In this document: positions 38,731 through 52,748 of the stretch, one piece after another
How the letters are laid out: each line of letters begins with the position of its first letter
Numbering within the stretch: the stretch's first letter is position 1
Assembly: GCF_000429605.1 (NCBI RefSeq)
Contig: NZ_AUCE01000011.1
Coordinates: forward strand, 558,001 to 622,000
DNA: 64,000 nucleotides
Source: Azonexus hydrophilus DSM 23864
Lineage (GTDB): Bacteria > Pseudomonadota > Gammaproteobacteria > Burkholderiales > Rhodocyclaceae
Direction of reading: 5' to 3'
The notes under the pieces: generated by a model
Seen by the model: only the letters and a program-made list of their open reading frames with translations
The model's database searches: none
What the model was told of the DNA's origin: nothing
Position numbers and translations under genes: made by a program

Positions 38731-41064
38731 TCAGTTGTTGCCCATGAGTTGACGCAATTCGGCCGGTCGGCCGTCGGGGGCTGGTGCGGCTCCCGCAGGG
38801 CTTTGCGGCTGGGTCGCATTTTCTCCCGGCAGATTTTCGGTGTAGACGTGGCTCGTGGCTGCGCCAGCCTCATTGGTCAGTGCACTCAGTCCGCCAGGCA
38901 TCATGGGGAGTTGCTCCGGAACCTTGCGTAGGGCGGTGTTCATGTAGCCGATCCAGATCGGCAGCGCGGCGACGCCGCCGGTTTCACGGTTGCCGAGCTT
39001 TTTCGGCTGGTCGAAGCCGACCCAGGCGCAGCCGGCAACGGTCATCTGGTAACCGCAGAACCAGGCATCGACGTACTCGTTGGTGGTGCCGGTCTTGCCG
39101 GCGAGATCGCGTCGTTTCAGTTGGGTCGACGCGCGGGCAGCGGTGCCGTAGATGGTGACATCGCGCATCATCGAGTCGGTCAGGTAGGCATTGCGCGCGT
39201 CGATGGCGCGAATCGATTCGTCGCCAGCCTGCAGTGGGCTGGCCATGGCAACGACCTGATCCTTCTCGTCACGGATTTCGCGCACGACGTAAGGCGTCAC
39301 GCGATAGCCGCCGTTGGCGAATACTGCATAGCCGGAAACCATCTGCCAGGGGGTAACCGATCCGGCGCCGAGGGCCATGGTGAGATAAGGCGGGTGCTTG
39401 TCAGCGTCGAAGCCAAAACGGGTGACGTAATCCTGCGCGTATTGAGGGCTGATCGCCTGCAGCAGGCGTATCGAGACCATGTTCTTCGATTTGGCCAGGG
39501 CGGCGCGCATGGTCATCGGTCCTTCGTACTTGCCATCGTAGTTTTTCGGCGCCCAGGCCTGCGAGCCGGTTTCTCCCGCCGAGATCATGATCGGTTCGTC
39601 CTCGATCATGCTGCCCGGGTGAAAGCCTTTTTCCAGTGCGGCAGAGTAGATGAAGGGCTTGAAGCTGGAGCCGGGTTGGCGCCAAGCCTGGGTGACGTGG
39701 TTGAACTTGTTGCGGTTGAAGTCGAAGCCGCCGACCAGGGCGCGGATGGCCCCGTCGCCCGGCTCGATCGCGACAAACGCGGACTCGACTTCCGGCAACT
39801 GGCTGATCTGCCAGTGCCCCTTGGCGTCCTTGATTACCCGGACGATGGCGCCGCGCATGATGCGCTTTTTGGGGGGCGCCTTGTCGTCGAGCATGCGTGC
39901 CGCAAACTTGATCGACTCACCGTTCAGTGTGATCGTTTCGCCGCCTTTGACGTAGGCGCGGATGCTGCCGGCGTCGGCTTTCAGAACCAGTGCTGGACGG
40001 AGATCGCCGGCGTCGTTGATGTCCTGCAGCAGGACGTCGATGCCTTCGTCGTGCTCGGAGGTGATGTTGGTCATGTCCACATGGGCTTCGGCACCGCGGT
40101 AGCCGTTGCGCCTGTCGTAGGCGAGCACGCCTTCACGCAGCGCACGGTAAGCGGCCTCCTGTTCGTCCCGAATCAATGTCGTGTAGACCTTCATGCCACG
40201 GGTGTATACATCTTCTGGAAAACGCTCGGCAGCGATCTGGCGAGCCATTTCGGCGACGAATTCGGCATTGACGGCGTATTCGGAGAGCTCGCGCTTGATG
40301 ATCAGGGGTTCCTTGAGGGCGAGCGCATGTTGCGCCTCGGTGATGTAGGAGAGTTCGAGCATCCGCCGCAGGACATATTCCTGGCGGATTCTGGCGCGTC
40401 TGGGATTGACGATCGGGTTGTATGCCGAGGGCGCCTTGGGCAAACCGGCCAGCATGGCCGCTTCGGCGATCGAGATGCTCTGGAGTGGTTTGCCGAAATA
40501 AATCTGCGCTGCTGCGCCGAATCCGTAAGCACGCTGGCCCAGGAAAATCTGGTTGATGTACAACTCGAGGATCTGGTCCTTGCTGAGATTGCTCTCGATC
40601 TTCAAGGACAGCAGGGCTTCATAGAGTTTCCGGGTGTAGGTCTTTTCGGTGGTCAGGAAAAAATTCCTGGCAACCTGTTGCGTGATCGTCGATGCTCCCT
40701 GCTTTTTTCCTCCGCTCAGCAGATTTGAGCTTGCTGCGCGAATGATGCCGGTATAATCGATGCCGATGTGCTGATAGAATCTATCGTCTTCAGCAGCCAG
40801 AATGGCTTGTTTCATTATCTCCGGCACATCGCCGATGGTCACGACGGCGCGACGTTCTTCACCGAACTCGCCGATCAGATGGCCGTCTGCCGTGTAGACC
40901 CGCAAGGGGACTTTCGGCCGATAGTCTGTCAGTACCTCAAGAGAGGGCAGGTTCGGGTAGGCCAGCGCGATAATGATGGCGGCAACTGCCACTGCGATGG
41001 CGATGAGTCCGGTGATGGCAAGGAGAGGATAAGTGAGCAGTCGAAGCAGGGGAGGCATTGGCAC
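38731..41064 (-). CDS. mrcA: Penicillin-binding protein 1A
   Basis: A 777-residue bifunctional peptidoglycan synthase anchored by one N-terminal transmembrane segment (about 8-36). The glycosyltransferase domain has the catalytic Glu92 in ILAAEDDRFYQHIGID and STITQQVARNFFL. The transpeptidase has SSFKP (catalytic Ser), SKN and KTGTTNEY. An OB-like insertion lies between them, and the C-terminus is Pro/Ala-rich. Start: GTG 41064 or ATG 41058, neither with a strong Shine-Dalgarno. A TATAAT on the minus strand at 41089-41094 is the likely -10. Divergent from pilM, a conserved arrangement. Confidence 0.97.
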   Translation of the reverse strand: MPMPPLLRLLTYPLLAITGLIAIAVAVAAIIIALAYPNLPSLEVLTDYRPKVPLRVYTADGHLIGEFGEERRAVVTIGDVPEIMKQAILAAEDDRFYQHIGIDYTGIIRAASSNLLSGGKKQGASTITQQVARNFFLTTEKTYTRKLYEALLSLKIESNLSKDQILELYINQIFLGQRAYGFGAAAQIYFGKPLQSISIAEAAMLAGLPKAPSAYNPIVNPRRARIRQEYVLRRMLELSYITEAQHALALKEPLIIKRELSEYAVNAEFVAEMARQIAAERFPEDVYTRGMKVYTTLIRDEQEAAYRALREGVLAYDRRNGYRGAEAHVDMTNITSEHDEGIDVLLQDINDAGDLRPALVLKADAGSIRAYVKGGETITLNGESIKFAARMLDDKAPPKKRIMRGAIVRVIKDAKGHWQISQLPEVESAFVAIEPGDGAIRALVGGFDFNRNKFNHVTQAWRQPGSSFKPFIYSAALEKGFHPGSMIEDEPIMISAGETGSQAWAPKNYDGKYEGPMTMRAALAKSKNMVSIRLLQAISPQYAQDYVTRFGFDADKHPPYLTMALGAGSVTPWQMVSGYAVFANGGYRVTPYVVREIRDEKDQVVAMASPLQAGDESIRAIDARNAYLTDSMMRDVTIYGTAARASTQLKRRDLAGKTGTTNEYVDAWFCGYQMTVAGCAWVGFDQPKKLGNRETGGVAALPIWIGYMNTALRKVPEQLPMMPGGLSALTNEAGAATSHVYTENLPGENATQPQSPAGAAPAPDGRPAELRQLMGNN

Positions 41065-41125
41065 AGGCGGTGTGGCGACGGTGTTGGCATTATACGCTGT
41101 GGCAATTCACCGGGTATAAAAGTGC

Positions 41126-41154
41126 TTTACACTGTGAGGGCTTGTTGCTAGCAT
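41126..41154 (+). promoter_or_regulatory. Promoter of the pilMNOPQ operon
   Basis: TTTACA (41126-41131), 17-base spacer, TAGCAT (41149-41154), about 60 bases before the pilM start. The -35 is good and the -10 mediocre. It overlaps the region that must also serve divergent mrcA. Confidence 0.6.
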
Positions 41155-41214
41155 CTGAAGTGAATTATTGGTTCTTCTTCTAAGATCGTAATCTGTAAGG
41201 ACTTTTCTGGGGGT

Positions 41215-42303
41215 GTGGTGGGCTTCGATATCTCCGCTTTGCTGAATCCGAAGGCGCGCCCTTTGCTCGGGCTCGATATCAGTTCGTCGGCTGTCAAGCT
41301 GGTTGAACTGACCGCCAACGGAAAGGAAGGGTATCGCGTTGAGCGCTACGCCATTGAGGTGTTGCCCAAAGACGCGGTATCGGATGGCAATATTGCCAAT
41401 CTTGAGGCTGTGGTCGATGTCGTCAAGCGAGCCTGGAAACGTCTGGGAACCTCGACGCGCAATGTGGCCCTGGCGCTGCCTGCCTCTGCGGTCATCACCA
41501 AGAAAATCATTGTTCCGGCCGGTTTGCGGGAAGAGGACCTCGAGGTGCAGGTCGAGACCGAGGCGAATCAATACATTCCTTTTTCCATCGATGACGTCAA
41601 TCTCGACTATCAGGTGCTTGGTCCGGCGCCGGCTGTGCCGGACGAGGTCGAGGTCCTGATCGCGGCTTCCAAGAAGGAACGTGTCGAGGACCGGGTGGCG
41701 GTTGCGGAAGCGGCCGGCCTGAAGGCGGTAGTGGTCGATGTCGAGTCTTACGCAACTTTGGCTGCTTTTGAGTTGATCGAGCGGCAGTTGCCGGAAGGTG
41801 GGCGGAATCAGGTCGTGGCCCTGATCGATGCCGGCGCAAACCTGATGAATCTGACGGTCATGCGTAACGGGGTGCAGGTCTATGCCCGCGAGCAGGCCTT
41901 CGGCGGAAGTCAGCTGACGCTGGATATTTCGCGCCATTACGGCATGTCCCTCGAAGATGCCGAAGCGGCAAAGCGTTCGGGAAATCTGCCTGAAGGCTAT
42001 GAAGCAGAATTGTTGAATCCCTTCATGGAAAACCTGGCGCTGGAAGTGTCGCGGGCGCTGCAGTTCTTCTTCACTTCGACCCAGTTCAATCAGGTGGATC
42101 ATGTCGTCCTGGCCGGTGGTTGTGCCGTCATTCCGGGTATTGACGAGGTCGTGGCCACGCGTACGCAATTCAATACGCTGATTGCCAATCCTTTTGCCAA
42201 CATGCTTCTGTCGGATCGGGTCAGGGCGCGCAGTCTGCTCGCCGATTCGTCTTCGTTGATGGTTGCGTGTGGCCTGGCGTTGCGGAGGTTTGATCCAGCA
42301 TGA
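41215..42303 (+). CDS. pilM: Type IV pilus assembly protein PilM
   Basis: A 362-residue cytosolic actin-like ATPase that binds the PilN N-terminus and links the pilus alignment complex to the cytosol. The N-terminal LLGLDISSSAVKLVEL and the segments VALIDAGANLMNLTVM and VDHVVLAGGCAVIPGIDEVV form the actin-fold nucleotide site. GTG start at 41215 (or the GTG at 41218) after a G-rich stretch. First gene of pilMNOPQ; its stop overlaps pilN (ATGA). Confidence 0.97.
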   Translation: MVGFDISALLNPKARPLLGLDISSSAVKLVELTANGKEGYRVERYAIEVLPKDAVSDGNIANLEAVVDVVKRAWKRLGTSTRNVALALPASAVITKKIIVPAGLREEDLEVQVETEANQYIPFSIDDVNLDYQVLGPAPAVPDEVEVLIAASKKERVEDRVAVAEAAGLKAVVVDVESYATLAAFELIERQLPEGGRNQVVALIDAGANLMNLTVMRNGVQVYAREQAFGGSQLTLDISRHYGMSLEDAEAAKRSGNLPEGYEAELLNPFMENLALEVSRALQFFFTSTQFNQVDHVVLAGGCAVIPGIDEVVATRTQFNTLIANPFANMLLSDRVRARSLLADSSSLMVACGLALRRFDPA

Positions 42304-42863
42304 TACGCATCAACCTGTTACCGCATCGGGAAGAGGCGCGTAAGGCAAGGCGCGAACAGTTCTATGTCCTTGCCGGTCTGATCAGCGTCCTGGCAATCGT
42401 CGCGATTTTTGCCATCTATTCCTTGATCGATGCCCAAATCGAAGCGCAGGGCAGAAAGAATGACTTCCTGAAGCAGGAAATCGCTCTGCTGGACAAGCAG
42501 CTGGAGCAGATCAAGCGGCTTCGCGAACAAACCCAGGCCTTGCTGGCGCGTAAGCAGGTCATTGAGGATCTGCAGCGTGATCGCGGGGAAACCGTGCATT
42601 TGCTCAGCGAATTGGTGCGCCAGGTGCCCGAGGGGGTCTATCTGAAGTCCCTGAAGCAGGAAGGGGTCAATGTCAATGTCACTGGTTATGCCCAGTCGAA
42701 TGCCCGGGTTTCCGCGTTGATGCGCAACATCGAAGGCTCCTCATGGATGGAGAACCCGCGTTTGATCGAAACCAAAGCGGTGGTACTCAATGGGCGCCGG
42801 GTTAACGAATTTGGCATGGACTTCACCTTGAGCCGTGCGGCGGTCGAGGAGAAACAGCAATGA
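42300..42863 (+). CDS. pilN: Type IV pilus assembly protein PilN
   Basis: A 187-residue bitopic inner-membrane protein. The N-terminal MIRINLLPHREEARKARRE is the conserved PilM-binding segment. One transmembrane helix (about 22-44) is followed by a periplasmic coiled coil and a small alpha/beta domain that pairs with PilO. Overlaps pilM and pilO by 4 bases each. Confidence 0.97.
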   Translation: MIRINLLPHREEARKARREQFYVLAGLISVLAIVAIFAIYSLIDAQIEAQGRKNDFLKQEIALLDKQLEQIKRLREQTQALLARKQVIEDLQRDRGETVHLLSELVRQVPEGVYLKSLKQEGVNVNVTGYAQSNARVSALMRNIEGSSWMENPRLIETKAVVLNGRRVNEFGMDFTLSRAAVEEKQQ

Positions 42864-43534
42864 AATCCAAGTCGCTTGCCTTGCCCGAAAAACTGCGCCA
42901 GGTTGATTTCCAGGCGGTCCTGGATGATTTTCGCCATCTGAATCCCAACGATCCGGGTGCTTGGCCTTTGGTTCCCAAGGTCACGATACTGGTCGGCTTG
43001 TTTTTTGCATTGTTGTTGGCGGGTTGGTGGTTCGTCTGGAACGATCAGCTGACTACTCTGGAAAGCCGGGAGAGCGAGGAGCTTGCGCTCAAGGATCAGT
43101 TTCTGCTGAAAAAGCGACAGGCAATCAATCTGGATCTTTACACCCAGCAACTCGCAGAAATTGATCGCTCCTTCGGTGCCTTGCTGAAACAGCTGCCGAA
43201 CAAATCCGAAGTCGAGGCTTTGTTGATTGAAGTCAACCAGGCAGGTCTCGGGCGTGGGCTGCAATTTGAACTATTCCGGCCGGGGAGCGAGGTGGCCAAG
43301 GATTTCTACGCCGAATTGCCGGTGACGGTGAAAATCAATGGTTCGTATCACGATATTGGCGCGTTTGCTGCAGACATTGCCAAGTTGCCGCGTATCGTGA
43401 CGCTGAACGGCATATCGGTCATGCCGCTGAAGGGTGGCGATTTGACGCTGGACGCGACGGTGAAGACGTTCCGCTACCTTGATGAGAGTGAAGTTGCCCA
43501 GCAGAAACGTCCGGAAAAGGGAGGTGGAAAGTGA
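42860..43534 (+). CDS. pilO: Type IV pilus assembly protein PilO
   Basis: A 224-residue bitopic inner-membrane protein, partner of PilN. A transmembrane helix lies at about 38-58 (VTILVGLFFALLLAGWWFVW), then a coiled coil and a ferredoxin-like periplasmic domain (FYAELPVTVKINGSYHDIGAFAADIAKL). The stop overlaps the pilP start. Confidence 0.97.
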   Translation: MKSKSLALPEKLRQVDFQAVLDDFRHLNPNDPGAWPLVPKVTILVGLFFALLLAGWWFVWNDQLTTLESRESEELALKDQFLLKKRQAINLDLYTQQLAEIDRSFGALLKQLPNKSEVEALLIEVNQAGLGRGLQFELFRPGSEVAKDFYAELPVTVKINGSYHDIGAFAADIAKLPRIVTLNGISVMPLKGGDLTLDATVKTFRYLDESEVAQQKRPEKGGGK

Positions 43535-44076
43535 GACTTCCGCTTCTGGTATCAGTATGTGTAATGCTTGTAGCCTGCTCTGGCGGCGATCACGAGGATT
43601 TGCGGCAGTGGATGGACGAAAATACCCGTGACCTGCGTGGTCGGGTGACTCCGATCCCGGAAGTGACACCCTACGAGCCCGTACCTTACGAAGTGAATGA
43701 CCTGGTGGCGCCATTTACGGCCAGCAAGATCGAGCCAGATTCGAAATTCCGCCAGGGGGCTGGCAAGGGAGGGCAGTATCAGCCGGATTTCGAGGCCAGG
43801 GAACAGCGCAATAGCGTACTGGAAAAGTACCCTCTGGAATCGCTGACGATGATCGGTCACATGATCATCAACAACCGTCCGATCGCGGTGATCAAGTATG
43901 AGGATAGCGTCAGGCAGGTGAAGGTCGGCGACTATTTGGGGCTGGATTTCGGCATGGTGACCGAAATTGCCGAGAACGAACTGAAATTGCGGGAATTGAT
44001 TCAGGATTCTGCCGGGGAGTGGAGCGAACGCCAGAGTTCGCTGTACCTGCAGACCACGGAGGGGAGCGGTAAATGA
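43531..44076 (+). CDS. pilP: Type IV pilus lipoprotein PilP
   Basis: A 181-residue inner-membrane lipoprotein connecting PilNO to the PilQ secretin. The signal peptide ends in the lipobox LVAC (Cys16). A flexible proline-rich linker leads to the C-terminal beta domain (YPLESLTMIGHMIINNRPIAVIKYEDSVRQVKVGDYLG). GTG start at 43531; overlaps pilQ by 4 bases. Confidence 0.97.
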   Translation: MRLPLLVSVCVMLVACSGGDHEDLRQWMDENTRDLRGRVTPIPEVTPYEPVPYEVNDLVAPFTASKIEPDSKFRQGAGKGGQYQPDFEAREQRNSVLEKYPLESLTMIGHMIINNRPIAVIKYEDSVRQVKVGDYLGLDFGMVTEIAENELKLRELIQDSAGEWSERQSSLYLQTTEGSGK

Positions 44077-46235
44077 AATTGTTCAACTACGCAGTGGCGA
44101 TTGCGGCGACCTGCCTTGTGGCGGCCTCTCCGGTCCGGGCGGAAAAGCCGGCAGCAAATGCGATCGAGGCGGTCAATGTCGCCCAACAAGGCAATGAGAC
44201 GGCGGTGAAAATCGATCTGCGCGAAGCACTGGCGACGCCTCCGGCCGGGTTTGCTGTGGCCAATCCGGCACGTATTGCTTTCGACTTTCCGTCTACGGCA
44301 AACGCCTTGGGAAAAACCACGCAGGTGCTGAATGAGGGCGATTTACGCAGCGTCAATGTCGTTCAGGTGGCGGACCGTACGCGCTTGGTGCTCAACCTTG
44401 TGCGCAACATGAATTACCGTACGCGTATCGACGGCAAATCCCTTTATGTGACCCTTTCGCCGATTGAGCGTCTCAGTGATACGGTTGCCGAGCGAACGGT
44501 CCGGTTTGCCGAGGAAAGTGTCGTTGGCGCCCGTCATGCCGTTCGTGATGTCATGTTCCGCCGCGGACGCGATGGTGAAGGGCGGGTGCTGGTCGACCTG
44601 AGTGATGCCGGCACCGGAATTGATATTCGCAAACAGGGACCTAACCTGATTGTTGATTTCATGAAGACGAGCTTGCCAGATCACTTGCGTCGCAAGCTCG
44701 ACGTCACCGATTTTGCGACACCTGTTGTCGGTGTCGAAACGCGCAGCATCGGCGAGAACGTGCGCATGACCATTTCGCCAAAGGGTTTGTGGGAACACAA
44801 TGCCTATCAAACCGATAACCAGTTCGTGATCGAGGTCAAGAAGATCGTCGAAGATCCGAACAAGCTGGTTCAGGGAAGCAAGATCGGTTATCAGGGACCA
44901 CGCGTCAGCATCAATTATCAGAACGGTGACGTTCGGGCTCTGCTGCGTCTGATGGCCGAGGAGTTGGGTCTGAATGCAGTGATCAGCGAGACCGTCACCG
45001 GGACGACGACCCTGGTTCTCAAGGATGTTCCGGCGGATCAGGTTATCGATATCATCTTCCAGCAAAAAGGGCTGGACATGCGCAAAAACGGCAACATCGT
45101 CATGATTGCGCCGCGTGATGAGATTGCCACACGCGAGAAGCTCGAGTTCGAATCGCGCCAGCAAATCAGTGAACTCGAGCCCTTGCAGATGGAACAGTTT
45201 GTATTGAATTACCAGCGCGCTGTCGATGTGGCCAAATTGTTGGCAGGAGATACTTCCTCGGATCAGGGTGGGGCGACCTCAACGCAGCGTATCCTCAGCA
45301 AGCGGGGTAATGCGGTCGCGGATCCGCAATCGAATATCCTGTTCGTCAACGACATTGCCACCAAGCTGGATGAAATTCGGACATTCATCAGGACGATTGA
45401 TGTCGGCGCACGTCAGGTGCTCATTGAAGCGCGTATCGTTGAGGCCAGCGATGACTTCAACAAGTCGATTGGTGCGAAGTTGAATTTGATCAATTCGAAG
45501 ACGAGCAGCATCACAAATACAGGAATTAATTTTGTGGGCGGGAGTGTCAGGCCTGGAACCTATAGCTCGACGACAACCGATGGTGTCACAAAGATCACCT
45601 CGACAGAGCCAACGATAACTCAGACTCCAATGGGGGGGGTCAATCTGCCGTCATTCGAATCGACTGGTGGCACAATGGCTTTCTCTTTGTTCAATTCCGG
45701 TGCAACGAGAATTCTCAACATGGAGATTGCTGCACTTCAGGCTGACGGCTTGGGCAAGCTGATCTCCAGTCCGCGTGTGATTACAGCTAACAACGTGCGC
45801 GCCAAGATTGAAGACGGTACCGAGATTCCCTACGTGACCACCTCCAACAGCGGGGGGGTGGTTACACAGACGGTCAGTTTCAAGCCGGCCAAGCTCTCGC
45901 TTGAGGCAACGCCGCAGATTACGCCTGAGGGGACCGTCAAGATGGCGCTGTTAATCAAGAAGGAAGAGGCCGACTGGACGCGTGCTGTGCTGGGTAATCC
46001 GCCGATTAAAAGCTCCATTGTCGAGACTAATGTGGTTGTCGACAACGGCGGTACGGTGGTTGTCGGTGGTGTGTTCATCACCAATAACCAGTCCAAGGTT
46101 GAAAAAGTGCCGCTGCTCGGTGATGTTCCCTTCTTTGGCTGGTTGTTCAAGTTCAAGAACGATTTCGGGAATCGTCGCGAACTGCTGATTTTTATCACGC
46201 CGCGCATCATTTCTGAGAAGCTTCGTCTGGATTGA
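44073..46235 (+). CDS. pilQ: Type IV pilus secretin PilQ
   Basis: A 720-residue outer-membrane secretin through which the pilus exits. It has a signal peptide (about 1-23, ending PVRA), AMIN domains (about 30-270) that bind peptidoglycan, an STN domain (VRALLRLMAEELGLNAVISE, about 289), secretin N domains, and the C-terminal secretin beta-domain ending ELLIFITPRII. Two homopolymeric G runs lie inside the secretin region, 8 G at 45632-45639 and 7 G at 45852-45858; both are in frame here. A strong terminator follows. Confidence 0.97.
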   Translation: MKLFNYAVAIAATCLVAASPVRAEKPAANAIEAVNVAQQGNETAVKIDLREALATPPAGFAVANPARIAFDFPSTANALGKTTQVLNEGDLRSVNVVQVADRTRLVLNLVRNMNYRTRIDGKSLYVTLSPIERLSDTVAERTVRFAEESVVGARHAVRDVMFRRGRDGEGRVLVDLSDAGTGIDIRKQGPNLIVDFMKTSLPDHLRRKLDVTDFATPVVGVETRSIGENVRMTISPKGLWEHNAYQTDNQFVIEVKKIVEDPNKLVQGSKIGYQGPRVSINYQNGDVRALLRLMAEELGLNAVISETVTGTTTLVLKDVPADQVIDIIFQQKGLDMRKNGNIVMIAPRDEIATREKLEFESRQQISELEPLQMEQFVLNYQRAVDVAKLLAGDTSSDQGGATSTQRILSKRGNAVADPQSNILFVNDIATKLDEIRTFIRTIDVGARQVLIEARIVEASDDFNKSIGAKLNLINSKTSSITNTGINFVGGSVRPGTYSSTTTDGVTKITSTEPTITQTPMGGVNLPSFESTGGTMAFSLFNSGATRILNMEIAALQADGLGKLISSPRVITANNVRAKIEDGTEIPYVTTSNSGGVVTQTVSFKPAKLSLEATPQITPEGTVKMALLIKKEEADWTRAVLGNPPIKSSIVETNVVVDNGGTVVVGGVFITNNQSKVEKVPLLGDVPFFGWLFKFKNDFGNRRELLIFITPRIISEKLRLD

Positions 46236-46255
46236 TTTCTGGCAGGCGTAGAGGG

Positions 46256-46282
46256 AAAAGGCCGGCTTTGCCGGCCTTTTTT
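46256..46282 (+). terminator. Intrinsic terminator after pilQ
   Basis: AAAAGGCCGGC / GCCGGCCTTTT form an 11-base perfect stem with a TTT loop and continue into further T residues, 20 bases after the pilQ stop. Confidence 0.93.
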
Positions 46283-46308
46283 GTTCATTGGCCCGAGTCG
46301 GCTAGAAT
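46281..46308 (+). promoter_or_regulatory. Candidate promoter of aroK
   Basis: TTGTTC (46281-46286), 16-base spacer, TAGAAT (46303-46308). It starts inside the T-tract of the pilQ terminator. The predicted transcription start falls at or next to the aroK start codon at 46315. Confidence 0.6.
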
Positions 46309-46314
46309 CGCGGC

Positions 46315-46845
46315 GTGAACACGCAAACCAACATCTATCTGGTCGGCCTGATGGGGGCCGGCAAAACGACGATCGGGCGCCAGTTGGCAAAGCGCCTGGA
46401 GAGAAATTTCTACGATTCCGACCACGAAATCGTGGCGCGTACCGGTGTGCCCATCCCCACCATCTTCGAGATCGAGGGGGAGGATGGTTTTCGCAAGCGG
46501 GAGCAGCAAACCATCGCGGAACTGTCGACGATGTCGAACATCGTGATGGCGACGGGGGGCGGGGCGGTATTGTCGGCGGAGAATCGCCGTTGCCTGCGCG
46601 AAAGTGGCTGGGTGGTGTACCTGAACGTGCCGCCCTTGATGCTGTATCAACGCACGCGAAATGACCGCAATCGGCCCTTGTTGCAGGTTGAGGATCCGCT
46701 GGCGCGCCTGGAGGCACTGCACGCGGAAAGGGACCCGTTGTACCGTGAAACGGCGAGTCTGGTGGTCGAGGGCGGACAACTGGTGGCCGCCGGGGTGGTG
46801 CAGCATTTATTGAGGGAGTTTGGTCGCCTATGTTCGAAAACCTGA
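46315..46845 (+). CDS. aroK: Shikimate kinase
   Basis: A 176-residue kinase that phosphorylates shikimate at the 3-OH in the chorismate pathway. Walker A is [11 protein letters not shown] (9-19), followed by [13 protein letters not shown] (shikimate-binding Asp) and [12 protein letters not shown]; the P-loop partner ATGGGAVLS and the lid arginines in [13 protein letters not shown] are present. GTG start; no Shine-Dalgarno fits between the -10-like box and the start codon. The 3' end overlaps aroB by 16 bases. Confidence 0.97.
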   Translation: MNTQTNIYLVGLMGAGKTTIGRQLAKRLERNFYDSDHEIVARTGVPIPTIFEIEGEDGFRKREQQTIAELSTMSNIVMATGGGAVLSAENRRCLRESGWVVYLNVPPLMLYQRTRNDRNRPLLQVEDPLARLEALHAERDPLYRETASLVVEGGQLVAAGVVQHLLREFGRLCSKT

Positions 46846-47927
46846 TGCGCACGCTTGAGGTGTCGCTGGCTGAGCGCAGCTATCCGATCCACATTGGCCC
46901 AGGCTTGCTTGATCGTGCTGATCTGCTGCTGCCTGCGATCAAGGCAAAGAAGGCTGTGGTTGTTACCAATGAAACCGTGGCGCCGCTCTATCTTGAGCGC
47001 CTGAGCAAGACTTTGCGTCAGGGCGGTGTGGTCGTTCAGACGGTGATTCTGCCGGATGGTGAGTCGTTCAAGAACTGGGAAACCCTGAATCTGATATTCG
47101 ATGCCTTGCTGGGTACGCATTGCGAAAGAAGTACCCCGTTGATTGCGCTGGGTGGCGGCGTAATCGGCGACATGGGGGGCTTTGCTGCCGCCTGCTATCA
47201 ACGCGGCATGCCGTTCATCCAGGTGCCGACGACCTTGTTGTCGCAGGTGGATTCATCGGTCGGTGGGAAAACGGCAATCAATCATCCGCTCGGAAAAAAC
47301 ATGATCGGCGCCTTCTATCAGCCTCGCCTCGTGCTGGCTGACATTGCAACGCTCGATACCCTCCCAGACCGGGAATTGAAGGCGGGTCTGGCCGAGGTCA
47401 TCAAGTACGGTCTGATCCGCGATCCGGAATTCCTGGTCTGGCTGGAGACCAATATCGAGCGCGTGCTGGCTCGCGATCAGGCGGCCCTGATTCATGCGGT
47501 TGAGCGTTCCTGTGCCAACAAGGCGGAAGTGGTGGCGCGCGATGAGCGCGAGAGTGGCGAGCGGGCGTTGTTGAATCTGGGGCATACCTTTGGTCACGCA
47601 ATCGAGACCGGGCTCGGTTACGGCACCTGGTTGCACGGCGAGGCGGTGGCTGCGGGCACGATGGTTGCATGTGAATTGTCGCAAATACTCGGGTGGCTGG
47701 TGCCGGCGGATGTGCGCCGGGTCAGGGAACTATTCTCCCGGGCTGGCTTGCCGGTTGTCGCGCCGCCCCTGGGGGTGGCGCGTTATCTCGAGTTGATGCG
47801 GCACGACAAGAAGGTGCAGGACGGACGCTTGCGTCTGGTTCTGTTGCAGGAGATCGGACGGGCGGTTTTGTCCGATGTGGCGAGCGACGAACAGATTGCC
47901 GAGGCCATCCGGAAGGCCGGCACCTGA
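46830..47927 (+). CDS. aroB: 3-Dehydroquinate synthase
   Basis: A 365-residue NAD- and metal-dependent enzyme forming 3-dehydroquinate from DAHP. Characteristic stretches are [77 protein letters not shown] and the metal-binding GHTFGHAIE and [10 protein letters not shown]. The ATG at 46830 has GGAG about 10 bases upstream; an ATG at 46845 directly at the aroK stop is possible. aroKB is a classical pair downstream of pilQ. Confidence 0.98.
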   Translation: MFENLMRTLEVSLAERSYPIHIGPGLLDRADLLLPAIKAKKAVVVTNETVAPLYLERLSKTLRQGGVVVQTVILPDGESFKNWETLNLIFDALLGTHCERSTPLIALGGGVIGDMGGFAAACYQRGMPFIQVPTTLLSQVDSSVGGKTAINHPLGKNMIGAFYQPRLVLADIATLDTLPDRELKAGLAEVIKYGLIRDPEFLVWLETNIERVLARDQAALIHAVERSCANKAEVVARDERESGERALLNLGHTFGHAIETGLGYGTWLHGEAVAAGTMVACELSQILGWLVPADVRRVRELFSRAGLPVVAPPLGVARYLELMRHDKKVQDGRLRLVLLQEIGRAVLSDVASDEQIAEAIRKAGT

Positions 47928-47976
47928 TTGGTGTTTGCCCGGCCGTGCGGGCACGGCATTGGTGCGGGCCAGTTGC

Positions 47977-48006
47977 TTGAATTAGAAGGCCTTGATCCGC
48001 TACAAT
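47977..48006 (+). promoter_or_regulatory. Candidate promoter of gltBD
   Basis: TTGAAT (47977-47982), 18-base spacer, TACAAT (48001-48006). It gives a leader of about 98 bases before gltB. A short TGCCCG/CGGGCA inverted repeat at 47936-47953, without T-run, lies between aroB and this promoter. Confidence 0.65.
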
Positions 48007-48035
48007 CGACGGTTGCCTGTATTTTTGTGCATCTT

Positions 48036-48063
48036 CGGACGGTATGGCGTCGTCCGGCTTTTT
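48036..48063 (+). promoter_or_regulatory. Terminator-like hairpin in the gltB leader
   Basis: CGGACG (48036-48041) and CGTCCG (48051-48056) form a GC-rich stem with a 9-base loop, directly followed by GCTTTTT. It lies about 25 bases after the predicted transcription start and 50 bases before the gltB start, the position of an attenuator. A 17-codon open frame (48044-48097) starts in the loop and its stop overlaps the gltB ribosome binding site. Confidence 0.5.
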
Positions 48064-48110
48064 CATGATTGGCCAAGGTCACGGCCAGCTTAGTTGAAGG
48101 AATGCGTGTG

Positions 48111-52747
<4,637 letters not shown>

Positions 52748-52748
<1 letters not shown>

